Assembly (NCBI GenBank): GCA_001871075.1
Contig: MNUP01000028.1
Location: 1-47,550, forward strand
Reading direction: 5' to 3'
Origin: Candidatus Desantisbacteria bacterium CG1_02_49_89
GTDB taxonomy: Bacteria > Desantisbacteria > UBA1551
Length of the DNA stretch: 47,550 nt
The first letter of the stretch is position 1. Every line of letters begins with the position of its first letter. Position numbers and translations under genes: made by a program. The notes below the pieces were generated by a model. The model was not told the DNA's origin. It searched no databases and worked only from the letters and a program-made list of their open reading frames with translations. Below are positions 1 through 7,974 of the stretch, one piece after another.

Positions 1-177
1 TCGATTACAGTGATTATTTAACTAACGATCTTTGCTTCGCAACATTCTTTGTGGGTTATGTCGATAGACGATGAATTCCGGTGATTATCTAAAGAATAAA
101 GTTTAGGTGTAAGGCATGCCCGCAGAAGCGTTCGCGAAGGCGGGTCTTCTCTGAAAATGTCAACCCAGTTAAAACTA

Positions 178-205
178 GCTCAAAGCTGAAAGCTGAAAGC
201 TCAAA
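178..205. repeat. Heptamer array, GCTSAAA x4
   Basis: Four contiguous 7-bp units: GCTCAAA, GCTGAAA twice, then GCTCAAA. Only the fourth base (C or G) varies. The next seven bases (GTTGCCC) are a degenerate fifth unit. The array lies a short distance upstream of the structured repeat at 243-376, the same order as at 5329/5378. Confidence 0.85.
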
Positions 206-242
206 GTTGCCCTCTGTAGCTGCTGATTCCTGCAGTTCCTAT

Positions 243-376
243 CCCCTGTAGCCCCTTTGGGGCTTAACATAGGGACCTGCGAGCCAGAGCCCTGCCAGCT
301 CCAAAGGAGCTCAACGGCAGGACCTACGAATCAGAACGGAGCTGATGATTCTCCGGCTGGGTAGATGGCTCTTCGG
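243..376 (+). repeat. Structured dispersed repeat, family A, copy 1
   Basis: A 134-bp element recurs with the same length and only a few differences at 5378-5511. It folds on paper into hairpins. The first has an outer stem CCCTGT/ATAGGG (imperfect), an inner stem AGCCCC/GGGGCT and a 3' bulge TAAC. The second, around 291-322, has CCTGCC/GGCAGG outside, AGCTCC/GGAGCT inside and a bulge CAAC. The third is GAATCA/TGATTC around 328-351. The same architecture with different stem sequences occurs at 16592, 26203, 31267, 44814 and 44911. Confidence 0.8.
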
Positions 377-435
377 TTAATGCAGGAACCTACAGACCTG
401 AACGTGGTCGAAGGTCTTGCGGACGGGGGGACTTC

Positions 436-459
436 GGCTTCGCCTCAGGCTTCGCCTCA
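436..459. repeat. 12-bp tandem duplication
   Basis: GGCTTCGCCTCA is present twice in a row, directly before the 74-bp promoter-proximal repeat unit. It may be a slippage product. No function is evident. Confidence 0.75.
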
Positions 460-461
460 GC

Positions 462-540
462 TTGACCCCTGCTAATTTCTGTGAAATTAAGCTGCTGGGG
501 TCTTCGTCTCTTGGTTCTTAAGTGGGGTTTTTTCCTTGAC
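462..540 (+). repeat. 74-bp repeat unit ending in a -35 element (family E)
   Basis: TTGAC occurs at 462-466 and again at 536-540, exactly 74 bp apart. The unit between contains a hairpin TAATTTC/GAAATTA nested in GACCCC/GGGGTC-like arms. The same unit with the same 74-bp period is present twice at 17654-17801. In both places the terminal TTGAC becomes the -35 box of the downstream gene. Confidence 0.8.
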
Positions 541-564
541 AAACAGCGGAAAGTATGCTATACT
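536..564 (+). promoter_or_regulatory. Sigma70-type promoter of the toxin-antitoxin operon
   Basis: TTGACA (536-541), a 17-bp spacer, then TATACT (559-564). Transcription should start near 571, placing the antitoxin ATG (609) about 38 nt into the message. Confidence 0.8.
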
Positions 565-583
565 TATAGTAAGTATTGCTTAC
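551..583. promoter_or_regulatory. Two palindromes over -10 and start site, likely autoregulatory operator
   Basis: AAGTAT-GCT-ATACTT (551-565) overlaps the -10 box, and GTAAG-TATTG-CTTAC (569-583) lies over the predicted start site. Type II antitoxins with an AbrB-type DNA-binding fold usually repress their own operon at such sites. The assignment is inferred from position. Confidence 0.6.
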
Positions 584-608
584 AATAAATAAGGAAAGGA
601 AGGATAAT

Positions 609-893
609 ATGAGAACTGCTAACGTCAGGCCCGTAGGCCCCAGGAATCAGGTAACCCTGCCCAAGGAAGCGCTTGAGCTTTTTAAAATACACCCCCATGA
701 CCTCATCGCTTTTGTGTATACCAAGGAAGGCATACTCATTAAGCCGGTCACCGTTGTTGACAGAGACGCGTCTTTCGCTGAAGACGACCTTGACGAGATA
801 GAAAGGTCCATCCGGCAGCAGGTAAACGCCGGAGATTTTACCGAATTTTCCAGTTCAAAAAAAGCGGTCAGCTTTCTGAAGGGAAAGAAATGA
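609..893 (+). CDS. AbrB/MazE-type antitoxin
   Basis: A 94-residue protein whose first ~47 residues look like the swapped-hairpin AbrB DNA-binding fold (VGPRNQVTLPKEALELFKI, then a strand-rich segment ending GILIKPV). The charged C-terminal half should wrap and neutralise the partner toxin. I chose the ATG at 609 because it follows AAGGAAGG-type Shine-Dalgarno sequence; an upstream in-frame ATG at 576 lies almost on the predicted transcription start and has no ribosome binding site. The stop overlaps the toxin start (ATGA), so the pair is translationally coupled. An AbrB-fold antitoxin beside a RelE-fold toxin is less usual than MazE with MazF. Family assignment is by sequence pattern. Confidence 0.85.
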   Translation: MRTANVRPVGPRNQVTLPKEALELFKIHPHDLIAFVYTKEGILIKPVTVVDRDASFAEDDLDEIERSIRQQVNAGDFTEFSSSKKAVSFLKGKK

Positions 894-1165
894 AGGTTAG
901 ATACCTGAATTCTTTCATCCTCCAGTTTGAATCTATGCCGGCGCAGGACAGGCGGAAAGTCACCGGTGCTGTCTCCGGCCTGCTTGGTTTCATCGAGAAA
1001 AGGGTCCGCCCGCCCGCGGGACTGGGCATAAAGAAGCTCAGGAAGAACCTGTGGGAAGCCAGGGCGGGCATCAGAACAAGGGTTCTTTTCGCGCTTGAAC
1101 CGGGCCTGGTTACTTTCGCTTTTACGGGAAACCACGACGAGATCCGCCGGTACCTGCGGAAATAA
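890..1165 (+). CDS. RelE/ParE-family toxin
   Basis: A 91-residue basic protein with a RelE/HigB-type layout: N-terminal helices (about residues 1-40), a KKLRKNLWEAR segment, then strands carrying R-x-R and a C-terminal EIRRYLRK. Such proteins usually cleave ribosome-bound mRNA, though the ParE branch poisons gyrase, and sequence alone does not settle which applies. It starts inside the antitoxin stop codon by a 4-bp overlap. Length is normal for the family and no truncation is seen. Confidence 0.8.
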   Translation: MKVRYLNSFILQFESMPAQDRRKVTGAVSGLLGFIEKRVRPPAGLGIKKLRKNLWEARAGIRTRVLFALEPGLVTFAFTGNHDEIRRYLRK

Positions 1166-1196
1166 CCGCAATTTTTCCAGCCTTAGACAAGACAGT

Positions 1197-1255
1197 AAAT
1201 AAAGGGGACGGGTTCAATCAAAAATCCCCCTCACTCCCCCTTTCTGAAAGGGGGA
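1197..1255. repeat. GGGGACGGGTTC motif plus TCCCCC hairpin
   Basis: The 20 bases at 1197-1216 recur exactly at 5512-5531. They belong to the GGGGACRGGTTC type of intergenic motif that I associate, from general knowledge, with REP-type Y1 transposases. It is followed by a palindrome (1235-1255, TCCCCCTTTC/GAAAGGGGGA), one member of a family repeated at 36170, 38881 and 43149. It lies between the toxin gene and the LamG lipoprotein. Confidence 0.65.
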
Positions 1256-1297
1256 TGAAAGGATTAAAAGATATTGTTCTTTACGGGAGGTACTATA

Positions 1298-4200
1298 ATG
1301 AAGTATCAGATATTTATGACACAAGCGGTCATACTGGCAGTATGTGTGGGGGGGTGTATCATGAAACAGGTTGAGGGTAATGCTGCCCAGCCGGATCAAA
1401 CAGCAACCCGGTCAGACGCGACCGTGGCATACTGGAAGTTTGACGGGGACCTTAAAGATTCTTCAGGCAGGGGGCATGATCTCAAGGCGGCGGGCGCGAA
1501 GTTCGGTCCCGGGCATTCAGGGCAGGCGCTGAAGACCGGCTTTGAGGGGTCGGTGCTGACCAGCTCAGACCTTCAGCTGGCCCCCGGGTTCAGGATAGAA
1601 TGCTGGGTCTGCTTCGAGCGCCACTCTTCCGGCTGGCCCTCGTTCGTCAAAAAGAACACCGAATACATACTGCGCCTGGACCCGGCTGAGTATGGCGGGC
1701 ATTTTTCGTTCTTCGTGTACCTTGACGGGTGGGAGCCGGGGGTGTCGTCCAAAGTGAAGGCGGAGCCCGGAACCTGGTACCATATCATCGCGGAGTGGGA
1801 CGGGTTCAACTCCACGCTTGAGGTTAACGGCGAGAAAACAAGCGTTAAGCGCACTGGTTCGCCCAGGGCAGGCCGTTCCCCGCTGGAGGTCTGCTCGCTG
1901 GACGGGATGTTAGACGAGGTGCGCATAGAGAACATGATGCTTCCGAGGATTAAAATGCTTTACGCGGCAGCAGGCGGCCTGCCATTCTTTTCAGGGACCG
2001 CGAAGCCCGGGCAGGACCCTGTGGTGGGGAACTGGAAGTTCGACGGGGACCTGCGAGACGCTTCAAGCCAGGGCCACGAAATTACCACGAAGGACGCGAG
2101 TTTCGGCCCGGGGCATTCAGGCCAGGCGCTGCAAGTCGGTACCGAGGGATCGGTGCCGAGCAGCCCTGACCTGCAGATGGCGCCCGGTCTGAAAATAGAC
2201 TGCTGGGTCTTCTTCGAAAAGCACTCGCCGGGTTTTCCCGCGTTCGTGATCAAGGAACGCGAATACCAGCTGCGCGTGGACCCTGCGCCGCCCAAGGCAA
2301 GCGGGCTGTTCTCGTTTTACGTGTTTTTAAACGGGTGGGAGCCGAAGGTGTCGTCCACTTTTAAGCCGGAACCCGGCAACTGGTACCACCTTGTGGCGCA
2401 GTGGGACGGGTTCAATGCCACGCTTGAAGTTAACGGCGAGAAAACAAGCGTCCAGCGCCTGGGAATGCCAAGGCCCACCAACAACCCTCTTAAGATCGGC
2501 GCGCTGGACGGGATGATAGACGAACTGCGCATCGAGAACCCGATGTTTCCCGCGATGCAGAAATACCTCGCGGAGGCGGCCGAAGCCCCGCAGCGCGGCA
2601 GCGGGAGCCAGGACCACTTCGGGAAAGGGGCTGGCTGGCCAGGCTGGACAGGGATGTACGGCGCGCGCGTCGCGGCTTCAGGCGATAAGCTTGAAATAAC
2701 CCTGCCTGATTCCAACGCGATGGCGATCAACCCCGCTTTTAACCTGGACCTTAACCAGTACCGGTATGTGTGCTGCGATATTTCCTCCCCGGTGCCCGTG
2801 ATGCTTATATTCATCACGGATGCCGGGTGCGGCACCGCGTACCTGCCCGCAACCCAGGCGTCGCGCACATCCGTGGCTGACCTCAGTTCCAATCCGAGCT
2901 GGAGGGGAAAATTGAAGCTGCTTGCCCTGCTTGCCCCGGGCGCGGGTTCCCGCGGCATACAGATGGAGAACCTGTGGGTATCCGGAAAACCCGAGGGCAA
3001 GCCGTACCTGCAGGTGCAGCGCATAGTCTGGGACCACGCCATACTCAGCATCGGCAAGGAGGAGAAGGTAAGCGCGCTTGTTGAGGCGCGCGGCAGCGAG
3101 GGCCTGGAGGTCAGGGACGCGACCGCCTCTATTATTCTGCCGAAGGGCATTAAGTGCGCCGGCGACAAAACGCGCGAGCTGGGCACTCTGCCCACAGGCG
3201 CAAAAAAGACGGTGGAGTGGACTGTGATCGCGGATACAGAGACCAGCGGCAAGGTGACGGTCGTGATGAAGGCGCCTGACTGCGCGCAGGCATCGAAGCG
3301 CGGCTTTGTGTTCGCCGGCTCATTCACGCAGCTGTTCCCGGCAGTGAAAAATATCGCAACGACATACTATATCGACAGCGTGAACGGCCTGAACGGCAAT
3401 CCCGGCACTTCCCCTGATTCCCCGTGGAAGGACTTCACGAACATCAACGGCAAAACCCTGGGGGCCGGGGACAGGCTCCTTATAAAACGCGGCAGCGTCA
3501 TCAACCAGGAACTGCGGGTCTCGGCCAAAGGCGCGAAGGATAACTGGGCGGAGATCGGGGCCTACGGCACAGGGACGCGGCCCACGATACGGCGTAACTG
3601 GCACATTTCAGACCGCTGCGTCCTTATCACAGACCCGGATTATTTGTGGGTGCGCGGCCTTTACGTGACCTGCGCCGCGAGCGGTATATACGTGAGCTAC
3701 TCGCAGCCCAACCACGCGGGGCTGTTCATAGACGACTGCATCGCGTCCCACATCGAGGGGCGGTACAGCGGGTACCTTAACAGCACAGGAATACCTGAGT
3801 GGCGCGACATTCCGTGGCTGGACCCGGAGGGGTACTGCGGCATCATGGTGGGAGGCAGTTCAGCGAAGGATATCACCTTCAGCAACTGCGAGATGTTCCA
3901 TACGTCCTCCGCGTTCCGCATCAAGGGAGAGCGGGTGACGCTGGACAGGATGTTCGCGCACAGCTGCTACGTGCACAACACCTGCCCGCACCCCTACCTG
4001 GTAGACACCAGGAAATCAATGATGAAGAACTGCGTGCTGAACGCGTCAGGCGGGCACGCCAGCCGCGGGACCATGGGAATAATGCTGGGCGGCATGTACG
4101 GGATGATACTCTTTAACAATACCATCCGCAACATGCCGGACTCGCTCACCTGGGACCAGGGGGGGGTTGATTTCGAGTCGGGCGGCAACTGCTGCCTGAT

Positions 4201-5323
4201 AGACCATTGCACCTTCGAGAACAACGCGGGAGCGGCGATCGAGGTGCTGGGCCTGCAAAGCCCGCAGGCAAAGAACGTGGAGATACGCAACTCGCGTTTC
4301 ATCAAGGATAACTGGGTGAAGAAGAACTGGGGGCCGGCTGAGATCTATATCTGGGAATCAGCAGGCAAGAATTCGGACCCCAATATCGTCTGCTCCGACG
4401 GCACGATCCACGGCAACGGGTACGTCCTGGTCCCGGGAGTCGCGTTCTACGCGAACAAGGCGGAAGCGCTGACCAGCTGGAGGCTTTTTGACAACGCCCA
4501 GTACCAGACCGCTGAGGAGCTGCGCAAGGCTATGCCGCTTAACGACCCGCCGGATGTTGATGCGGGGGATGCTGTATACTCGGACAAGCTTACGTTGCAG
4601 CTGGCAGGTTCGGTAAAGGACGACGGCAGGCCTGCAGGCGCGCGCCTGAAGATACAGTGGGAGGTGCTTGAAGGCCCCGCTTCCGCGGAAGTGTCATTTG
4701 AAAATGAGGCATCTTCGACAACCAAAGCAACATTCGCCAAGCCAGGCGATTACCTTTTGCGGCTGGTCGGGGATGACAGCGAGCTGTGGACCAGCGACAT
4801 GGTAGCGGTGCACGTGCTGCCCAAGGGTGCGTCCGCGGCAAAAGCGTGGGAATTCAACCGCCAGCTGGACAAGGAGGGCTGGACCGAGGAAAACCTGGGC
4901 ACCAGGGACCGCAAGGAAGGGACAAAGGACTACGAAGTGACCAAGCCGGTCAAGTACGTTTCCGGCGGGTACTACATTGTCTGCGTTGAGAAAAGCACCA
5001 ACGCCTGCCTGCTTTCACCCGAAGATCTGAGCCTGGATATTTCAAAGCACAAGACCATCACAGTGCGGTTCCATAACCACACGCCCGCGGCAAGCATGCG
5101 TTTCTCCTTTACGACCGAGGCAAGCCCTGACTGGAACGAAGCCAACGGGCAGTTTTTCGAGGTGACACCCAACGACAACGGGCCCCGCGAGTACGCGGCG
5201 GACATGTCAAAGGCGCCCGGATGGAAAGGGAAACTTAAACAGCTGCGGTTCGACTTTGCCACAGGCGCCGCGCTTACAGGGACATGCCGCATTGACTACG
5301 TTCGGATAGACAGCTCTAATTAA
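1298..5323 (+). CDS. LamG / right-handed beta-helix / PKD-like lipoprotein
   Basis: A 1341-residue predicted lipoprotein. The chosen ATG (1298) follows GGGAGG; a longer frame from 1274 would run through the ribosome binding site. The signal peptide ends in the lipobox V-G-G-C with Cys20. In order it has: LamG/concanavalin-like domain 1 (about 42-218), LamG domain 2 (about 242-430), a jelly-roll-like segment (446-570), a CARDB-like beta domain (575-680), a parallel beta-helix of pectate-lyase type (688-1080, opening TYYIDSVNG), a PKD-like domain (1084-1177) and a C-terminal jelly-roll resembling the one at 446-570. The two LamG domains are clearly similar even at DNA level, so the duplication is recent. 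It probably binds or cleaves polysaccharide at the cell surface. No catalytic residue can be assigned by eye. Confidence 0.85.
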   Translation: MKYQIFMTQAVILAVCVGGCIMKQVEGNAAQPDQTATRSDATVAYWKFDGDLKDSSGRGHDLKAAGAKFGPGHSGQALKTGFEGSVLTSSDLQLAPGFRIECWVCFERHSSGWPSFVKKNTEYILRLDPAEYGGHFSFFVYLDGWEPGVSSKVKAEPGTWYHIIAEWDGFNSTLEVNGEKTSVKRTGSPRAGRSPLEVCSLDGMLDEVRIENMMLPRIKMLYAAAGGLPFFSGTAKPGQDPVVGNWKFDGDLRDASSQGHEITTKDASFGPGHSGQALQVGTEGSVPSSPDLQMAPGLKIDCWVFFEKHSPGFPAFVIKEREYQLRVDPAPPKASGLFSFYVFLNGWEPKVSSTFKPEPGNWYHLVAQWDGFNATLEVNGEKTSVQRLGMPRPTNNPLKIGALDGMIDELRIENPMFPAMQKYLAEAAEAPQRGSGSQDHFGKGAGWPGWTGMYGARVAASGDKLEITLPDSNAMAINPAFNLDLNQYRYVCCDISSPVPVMLIFITDAGCGTAYLPATQASRTSVADLSSNPSWRGKLKLLALLAPGAGSRGIQMENLWVSGKPEGKPYLQVQRIVWDHAILSIGKEEKVSALVEARGSEGLEVRDATASIILPKGIKCAGDKTRELGTLPTGAKKTVEWTVIADTETSGKVTVVMKAPDCAQASKRGFVFAGSFTQLFPAVKNIATTYYIDSVNGLNGNPGTSPDSPWKDFTNINGKTLGAGDRLLIKRGSVINQELRVSAKGAKDNWAEIGAYGTGTRPTIRRNWHISDRCVLITDPDYLWVRGLYVTCAASGIYVSYSQPNHAGLFIDDCIASHIEGRYSGYLNSTGIPEWRDIPWLDPEGYCGIMVGGSSAKDITFSNCEMFHTSSAFRIKGERVTLDRMFAHSCYVHNTCPHPYLVDTRKSMMKNCVLNASGGHASRGTMGIMLGGMYGMILFNNTIRNMPDSLTWDQGGVDFESGGNCCLIDHCTFENNAGAAIEVLGLQSPQAKNVEIRNSRFIKDNWVKKNWGPAEIYIWESAGKNSDPNIVCSDGTIHGNGYVLVPGVAFYANKAEALTSWRLFDNAQYQTAEELRKAMPLNDPPDVDAGDAVYSDKLTLQLAGSVKDDGRPAGARLKIQWEVLEGPASAEVSFENEASSTTKATFAKPGDYLLRLVGDDSELWTSDMVAVHVLPKGASAAKAWEFNRQLDKEGWTEENLGTRDRKEGTKDYEVTKPVKYVSGGYYIVCVEKSTNACLLSPEDLSLDISKHKTITVRFHNHTPAASMRFSFTTEASPDWNEANGQFFEVTPNDNGPREYAADMSKAPGWKGKLKQLRFDFATGAALTGTCRIDYVRIDSSN

Positions 5324-5328
5324 AAATA

Positions 5329-5363
5329 GTTAAAGGTTGAAGGTTGAAAGTTAAAGGTTGAAG
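5329..5363. repeat. Heptamer array, GTTRAAR x5
   Basis: Five contiguous 7-bp units of GTTRAAR: GTTAAAG, GTTGAAG, GTTGAAA, then the first two again. Variation is confined to positions 4 and 7. It starts six bases after the lipoprotein stop codon and precedes the second copy of repeat A. Confidence 0.9.
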
Positions 5364-5377
5364 GCGTGAAACTGCTA

Positions 5378-5511
5378 CCCCTATAGCCCCTTCGGGGCTT
5401 AACATAGGGGCCTGCGAGCCAGAGCCCTGCCAGCTCCAAAGGAGCTCAACGGCAGGACCTACGAATCAGAACGGAGCTGATGATTCTCCGGCTGGGTAGA
5501 TGGCTCTTCGG
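5378..5511 (+). repeat. Structured dispersed repeat, family A, copy 2
   Basis: Same 134-bp length as 243-376 with only a few differences. These include T-to-C in the loop of the first hairpin (TTTG becoming TTCG) and a G-to-A in its outer stem. All three hairpins are kept. Confidence 0.85.
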
Positions 5512-5620
5512 AAATAAAGGGGACGGGTTCATTTATTTGCCTGTAAGATGATCTTTGCTTCGCGCAAATGATGATTACCCCTGCAGTCCCGATAAAAAGA
5601 ATCGGGACAAGACGCAGGGG
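5512..5620. repeat. GGGGACGGGTTC motif and CCCCTGC hairpin
   Basis: AAATAAA (5512-5518) and TTTATTT (5532-5538) flank the GGGGACGGGTTC motif. At 5578-5620 a nested hairpin has outer arms CCCCTGC/GCAGGGG and inner arms GTCCCGAT/ATCGGGAC. The rest of 5621-5904 has another hairpin (CCCGCC 5711-5716 / GGCGGG 5727-5732) but no supportable gene. Confidence 0.65.
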
Positions 5621-5904
5621 TCCTTTAGGGACAGTGATTATTAAATAATGATTACGGTGTTAAAACTTTCTTCACAGGGATTCAGCGGGATTCAAACTAC
5701 AGGCATGTGTCCCGCCCAGCAAACGTGGCGGGCAGGCATGAGTGAAACCGCTTATTGCGGCAAACACTCGACATTTATTTGTGAGCAACAAGGTTCTGCG
5801 AAGCAGGTTCTTATGGCATATCGCATATGGCGTATCGTTTAAGACAGATACTGAATCCCAGATACCGAATGAAGGGAAATTAAAAGTAAAGAAGGAGGTA
5901 TAAA

Positions 5905-6267
5905 ATGCCTGAAGACGAAGAACCAAGAGCCGTAGAGTTCAGTGATATGGGGATTTTGCTGACAAACATCGAAAACGTTCCGGGCAAGACGATCACAAAG
6001 CATTTCGGGCTTGTGGCAGGCAGCACGGTGCGCGCGAAACATATCGGCAGGGATATCGCAGCGTCCTTTAAGAACATTGTCGGCGGCGAGCTGAAGGGTT
6101 ATACAGAGCTATTGCAGGAATCCCGCAAGCAGGCGACCCTGCGGATGATACAGCAGGCAAAGCAGCTGGGGGCGAACGCCGTGGTGAACGTGAGGTTTTC
6201 CACATCTTCGATCACGCAGGGCGCAGCGGAGCTCTACGTTTACGGAACGGCTGTCAGTGTGGAATAA
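5905..6267 (+). CDS. YbjQ/UPF0145 family protein
   Basis: A 120-residue cytoplasmic protein of the YbjQ/UPF0145 (DUF74, 'heavy-metal-binding') family. Typical features are the opening LLTNIENVPGKTI, the central GLVAGSTVRAKHIGRDIAA, the GGELKGYTELL block and the end GANAVVNVRFS...AYGTAVSVE. These proteins are thought to form oligomeric rings; their biochemical role is not established. AGGAGG stands a few bases before the ATG. It is first in an operon with a membrane-anchored paralogue (9-bp gap) and an M48 protease. Confidence 0.9.
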   Translation: MPEDEEPRAVEFSDMGILLTNIENVPGKTITKHFGLVAGSTVRAKHIGRDIAASFKNIVGGELKGYTELLQESRKQATLRMIQQAKQLGANAVVNVRFSTSSITQGAAELYVYGTAVSVE

Positions 6268-6276
6268 GGGGGCATT

Positions 6277-6738
6277 ATGGATATTTCCAACGTTGTCAAC
6301 TTAATAATATTCATTTTTCTCGTCGCCCTCGGATATTTCGCGGGGACCGCAGCCGAGAAGAAGCATTATAGATCCATAAAAGAACGCGAGAAAAAATTCC
6401 TTGGCATGCCCGCAGTGACGATAGAAAAAGCAGAGGATGAGTCCGGGATCGCGGACGCCCGCCTTGTCTGCGGCAGCGTGGTAGTATCCGTGGATTATTA
6501 CAAGCGTTTTCTCGCGGCCCTGCGCAACATCGCGGGCGGCGAGGTAATGTCCTACGAGACCCTTCTTGACAGGGGGCGCAGGGAAGCGGTGCTGCGGATG
6601 AAAGAAAGCGCGGCCGGCGCGGACATGATAGTGAACATGCGCCTGGAAACAGCCACTATAAGCGGGAAGGCGAACAGAAAAGCCGTGGGAACCGTGGAGG
6701 TCATGGCCTACGGCACTGCCATAACGCTGAAGAGGTAG
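6277..6738 (+). CDS. Membrane-anchored YbjQ/UPF0145 paralogue
   Basis: A 153-residue protein with an N-terminal transmembrane helix (about residues 7-24) followed by a YbjQ-type domain from about residue 45. It shares RNIAGGEVMSYETLLDRGRREAVLRM and the C-terminal AYGTAITLK pattern with the upstream gene. The domain would face the cytoplasm if the helix is a reverse signal anchor (positive KKHYRSIKEREKK follows it). It was probably duplicated from its neighbour and then fused to a membrane anchor. Only one base separates its stop from the next start. Confidence 0.85.
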   Translation: MDISNVVNLIIFIFLVALGYFAGTAAEKKHYRSIKEREKKFLGMPAVTIEKAEDESGIADARLVCGSVVVSVDYYKRFLAALRNIAGGEVMSYETLLDRGRREAVLRMKESAAGADMIVNMRLETATISGKANRKAVGTVEVMAYGTAITLKR

Positions 6739-6739
6739 A

Positions 6740-7576
6740 GTGAAATACGAGCCGAAAGAAACGGGCGGGAACGTTAATGTGTCTCCCCGTTCTCCAATAA
6801 AGGAATTTTTTATCCTGGTTGGCGGCATACTGGGTGTAGCGCTGGCAGTTTATGTGATACTTGGGATCGCGGCTGAGTTAATAGTGTCGCGATTGCCGCC
6901 GGATTTTGAAACAAAGCTGGGCGCGGTATATTCAAGGGCGTACCCCGAAGCAAAACAGAGGACGGAAGCCGAAACATGCCTGCAGAAAATACTGGACAGG
7001 CTGCAGGAAGGCCTTCCCCCCGGCCAGCGGGGGTACAGGGCCCGCATAGTCCAGAGCGGCAAGGCCAATGCCTTCGCGGTGCCCGGCAAAAATATTGTAG
7101 TTTATTCGCAGCTGCTGAAAGAGGCCGGTTCAGAGAACGAGATCGCAATGGTGCTGGCCCATGAAATAGGGCATTTTGTCAACAGGGACCATTTGAAGGT
7201 CCTTGGAAGAAGGATAGTATTGCTTTCTATGTCAATGGCGGTTCTGGGCGGCGACAATGCCGTCACGGGAATGCTGCAGAATTCGCTTTTTGCCGCTGAA
7301 TCGAAATTTTCCCAGAAACAGGAAAGGTTCGCGGATGAGTTCGGGCTGCGGCTGCTGAACGCGACATACGGCCACGCGGCGGGGGCGGTTGATTTTTTTG
7401 AAAGGCAGGAAACTAAGCAAAAATACCCGAACTTCGCATTTTTCTTTGCAGGCCACCCTTCACACAAGGACCGCATAAATATTTTAAAGAAGTTAATAAA
7501 TGAAAGGGGATACAAGATCAAAGATAAAATACCCGTGGACAGCAAGATAAAAGCAGCTGGGGTCAGGTCTTTTTAA
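6740..7576 (+). CDS. M48-family zinc metalloprotease
   Basis: A 278-residue protein starting at GTG, one base after the preceding stop, with GAAGAGG just upstream. A transmembrane segment (about residues 24-48) anchors it. The zinc site is HEIGH at H141-E142-x-x-H145, and the downstream ERFADEFGLRLL supplies the third ligand (the Glu of ADEF). This is the HtpX/BepA/Oma1 peptidase class used in membrane or envelope protein quality control. Coupling with two YbjQ proteins suggests a shared function. The last residues (GVRSF and the stop) are encoded by the beginning of a repeat cassette also found at 16179, so the C-terminus appears replaced by repeat DNA. Confidence 0.9.
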   Translation: MKYEPKETGGNVNVSPRSPIKEFFILVGGILGVALAVYVILGIAAELIVSRLPPDFETKLGAVYSRAYPEAKQRTEAETCLQKILDRLQEGLPPGQRGYRARIVQSGKANAFAVPGKNIVVYSQLLKEAGSENEIAMVLAHEIGHFVNRDHLKVLGRRIVLLSMSMAVLGGDNAVTGMLQNSLFAAESKFSQKQERFADEFGLRLLNATYGHAAGAVDFFERQETKQKYPNFAFFFAGHPSHKDRINILKKLINERGYKIKDKIPVDSKIKAAGVRSF

Positions 7577-7695
7577 GGCAGTCATGAGTTATGTGTCATG
7601 AGTCATGGGTGAGAGATTGAAAGTGAGAAAAGGAGGTGACCAATATGTGGAATAAGAAGAGCAGGAAGGAAAACAGAGGCGGGAGAGGAAGATAG
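7559..7695 (+). repeat. Micro-ORF cassette, copy 1
   Basis: The cassette opens with GGGGTCAGGTCTTTTTAA, continues with four heptamers (7581-7608, GTYATGN) and GAGATTGAAA, then a perfect Shine-Dalgarno and a 16-codon frame. The same order of parts recurs at 16179-16383, where the heptamers are interrupted by an inserted hairpin. Confidence 0.8.
7645..7695 (+). CDS. Conserved 16-residue basic micro-ORF, copy 1
   Basis: The peptide is MWNKKSRKENRGGRGR with a TAG stop. AAAAGGAGGTGA, complementary to the 16S 3' end, stands five bases before ATG. A second copy at 16333 encodes MGKKKSRKENRGGRGR. Between copies residues 4-16 are identical; two arginine codons differ synonymously (AGA/AGG) and the stop differs (TAG/TAA). 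That pattern argues for selection on the peptide. Nine of 16 residues are Lys or Arg, so it could bind RNA, act as a leader, or be toxic. Function is unknown, and I recognise no family. Confidence 0.5.
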   Translation: MWNKKSRKENRGGRGR

Positions 7696-7974
7696 CTCGA
7701 AGGCAGCCATTAATATTTAGAAATGCGTCTAATAGTTCAATTGTCCAATAGTCCAGTAGTGCAAGGAATTCGTGTGAATTAGTGAAAATTCGTGGTTATA
7801 AAGGCAGTCATTAGTCATTTGTTAATGCAGAATAAAAAATGCAGACGGATGGTTTAATGCTGTCCATTGTACATAGCAGGCATAAACAGCGGCGGGCAGG
7901 CATTCCACTTTCCCTGAAATAATTCAATACTTAAAATCCAGTCCATAGTTTTTAAGTTTGTATTTGGAGGCATC
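7696..7974. repeat. Intergenic stretch with octamer and heptamer arrays
   Basis: At 7731-7762 lie four degenerate 8-bp units related to AATAGTCC (AATAGTTC, AATTGTCC, AATAGTCC, AGTAGTGC). At 7807-7827 lie three 7-bp units (GTCATTA, GTCATTT, GTTAATG). The remainder shows no gene. GGAGG just before 7975 serves the next gene. Confidence 0.7.

Noticed and set aside
2317-3327. 336-codon minus-strand open frame
   Set aside because: It is antisense to the beta-domain part of the lipoprotein gene, has low-complexity Ser/Arg/Pro composition and no ribosome binding site.
5648-5842. 64-codon frame MITVLKLSSQGFSG...
   Set aside because: It is made of repeat DNA, including the CCCGCC/GGCGGG hairpin, and has no Shine-Dalgarno or family resemblance.
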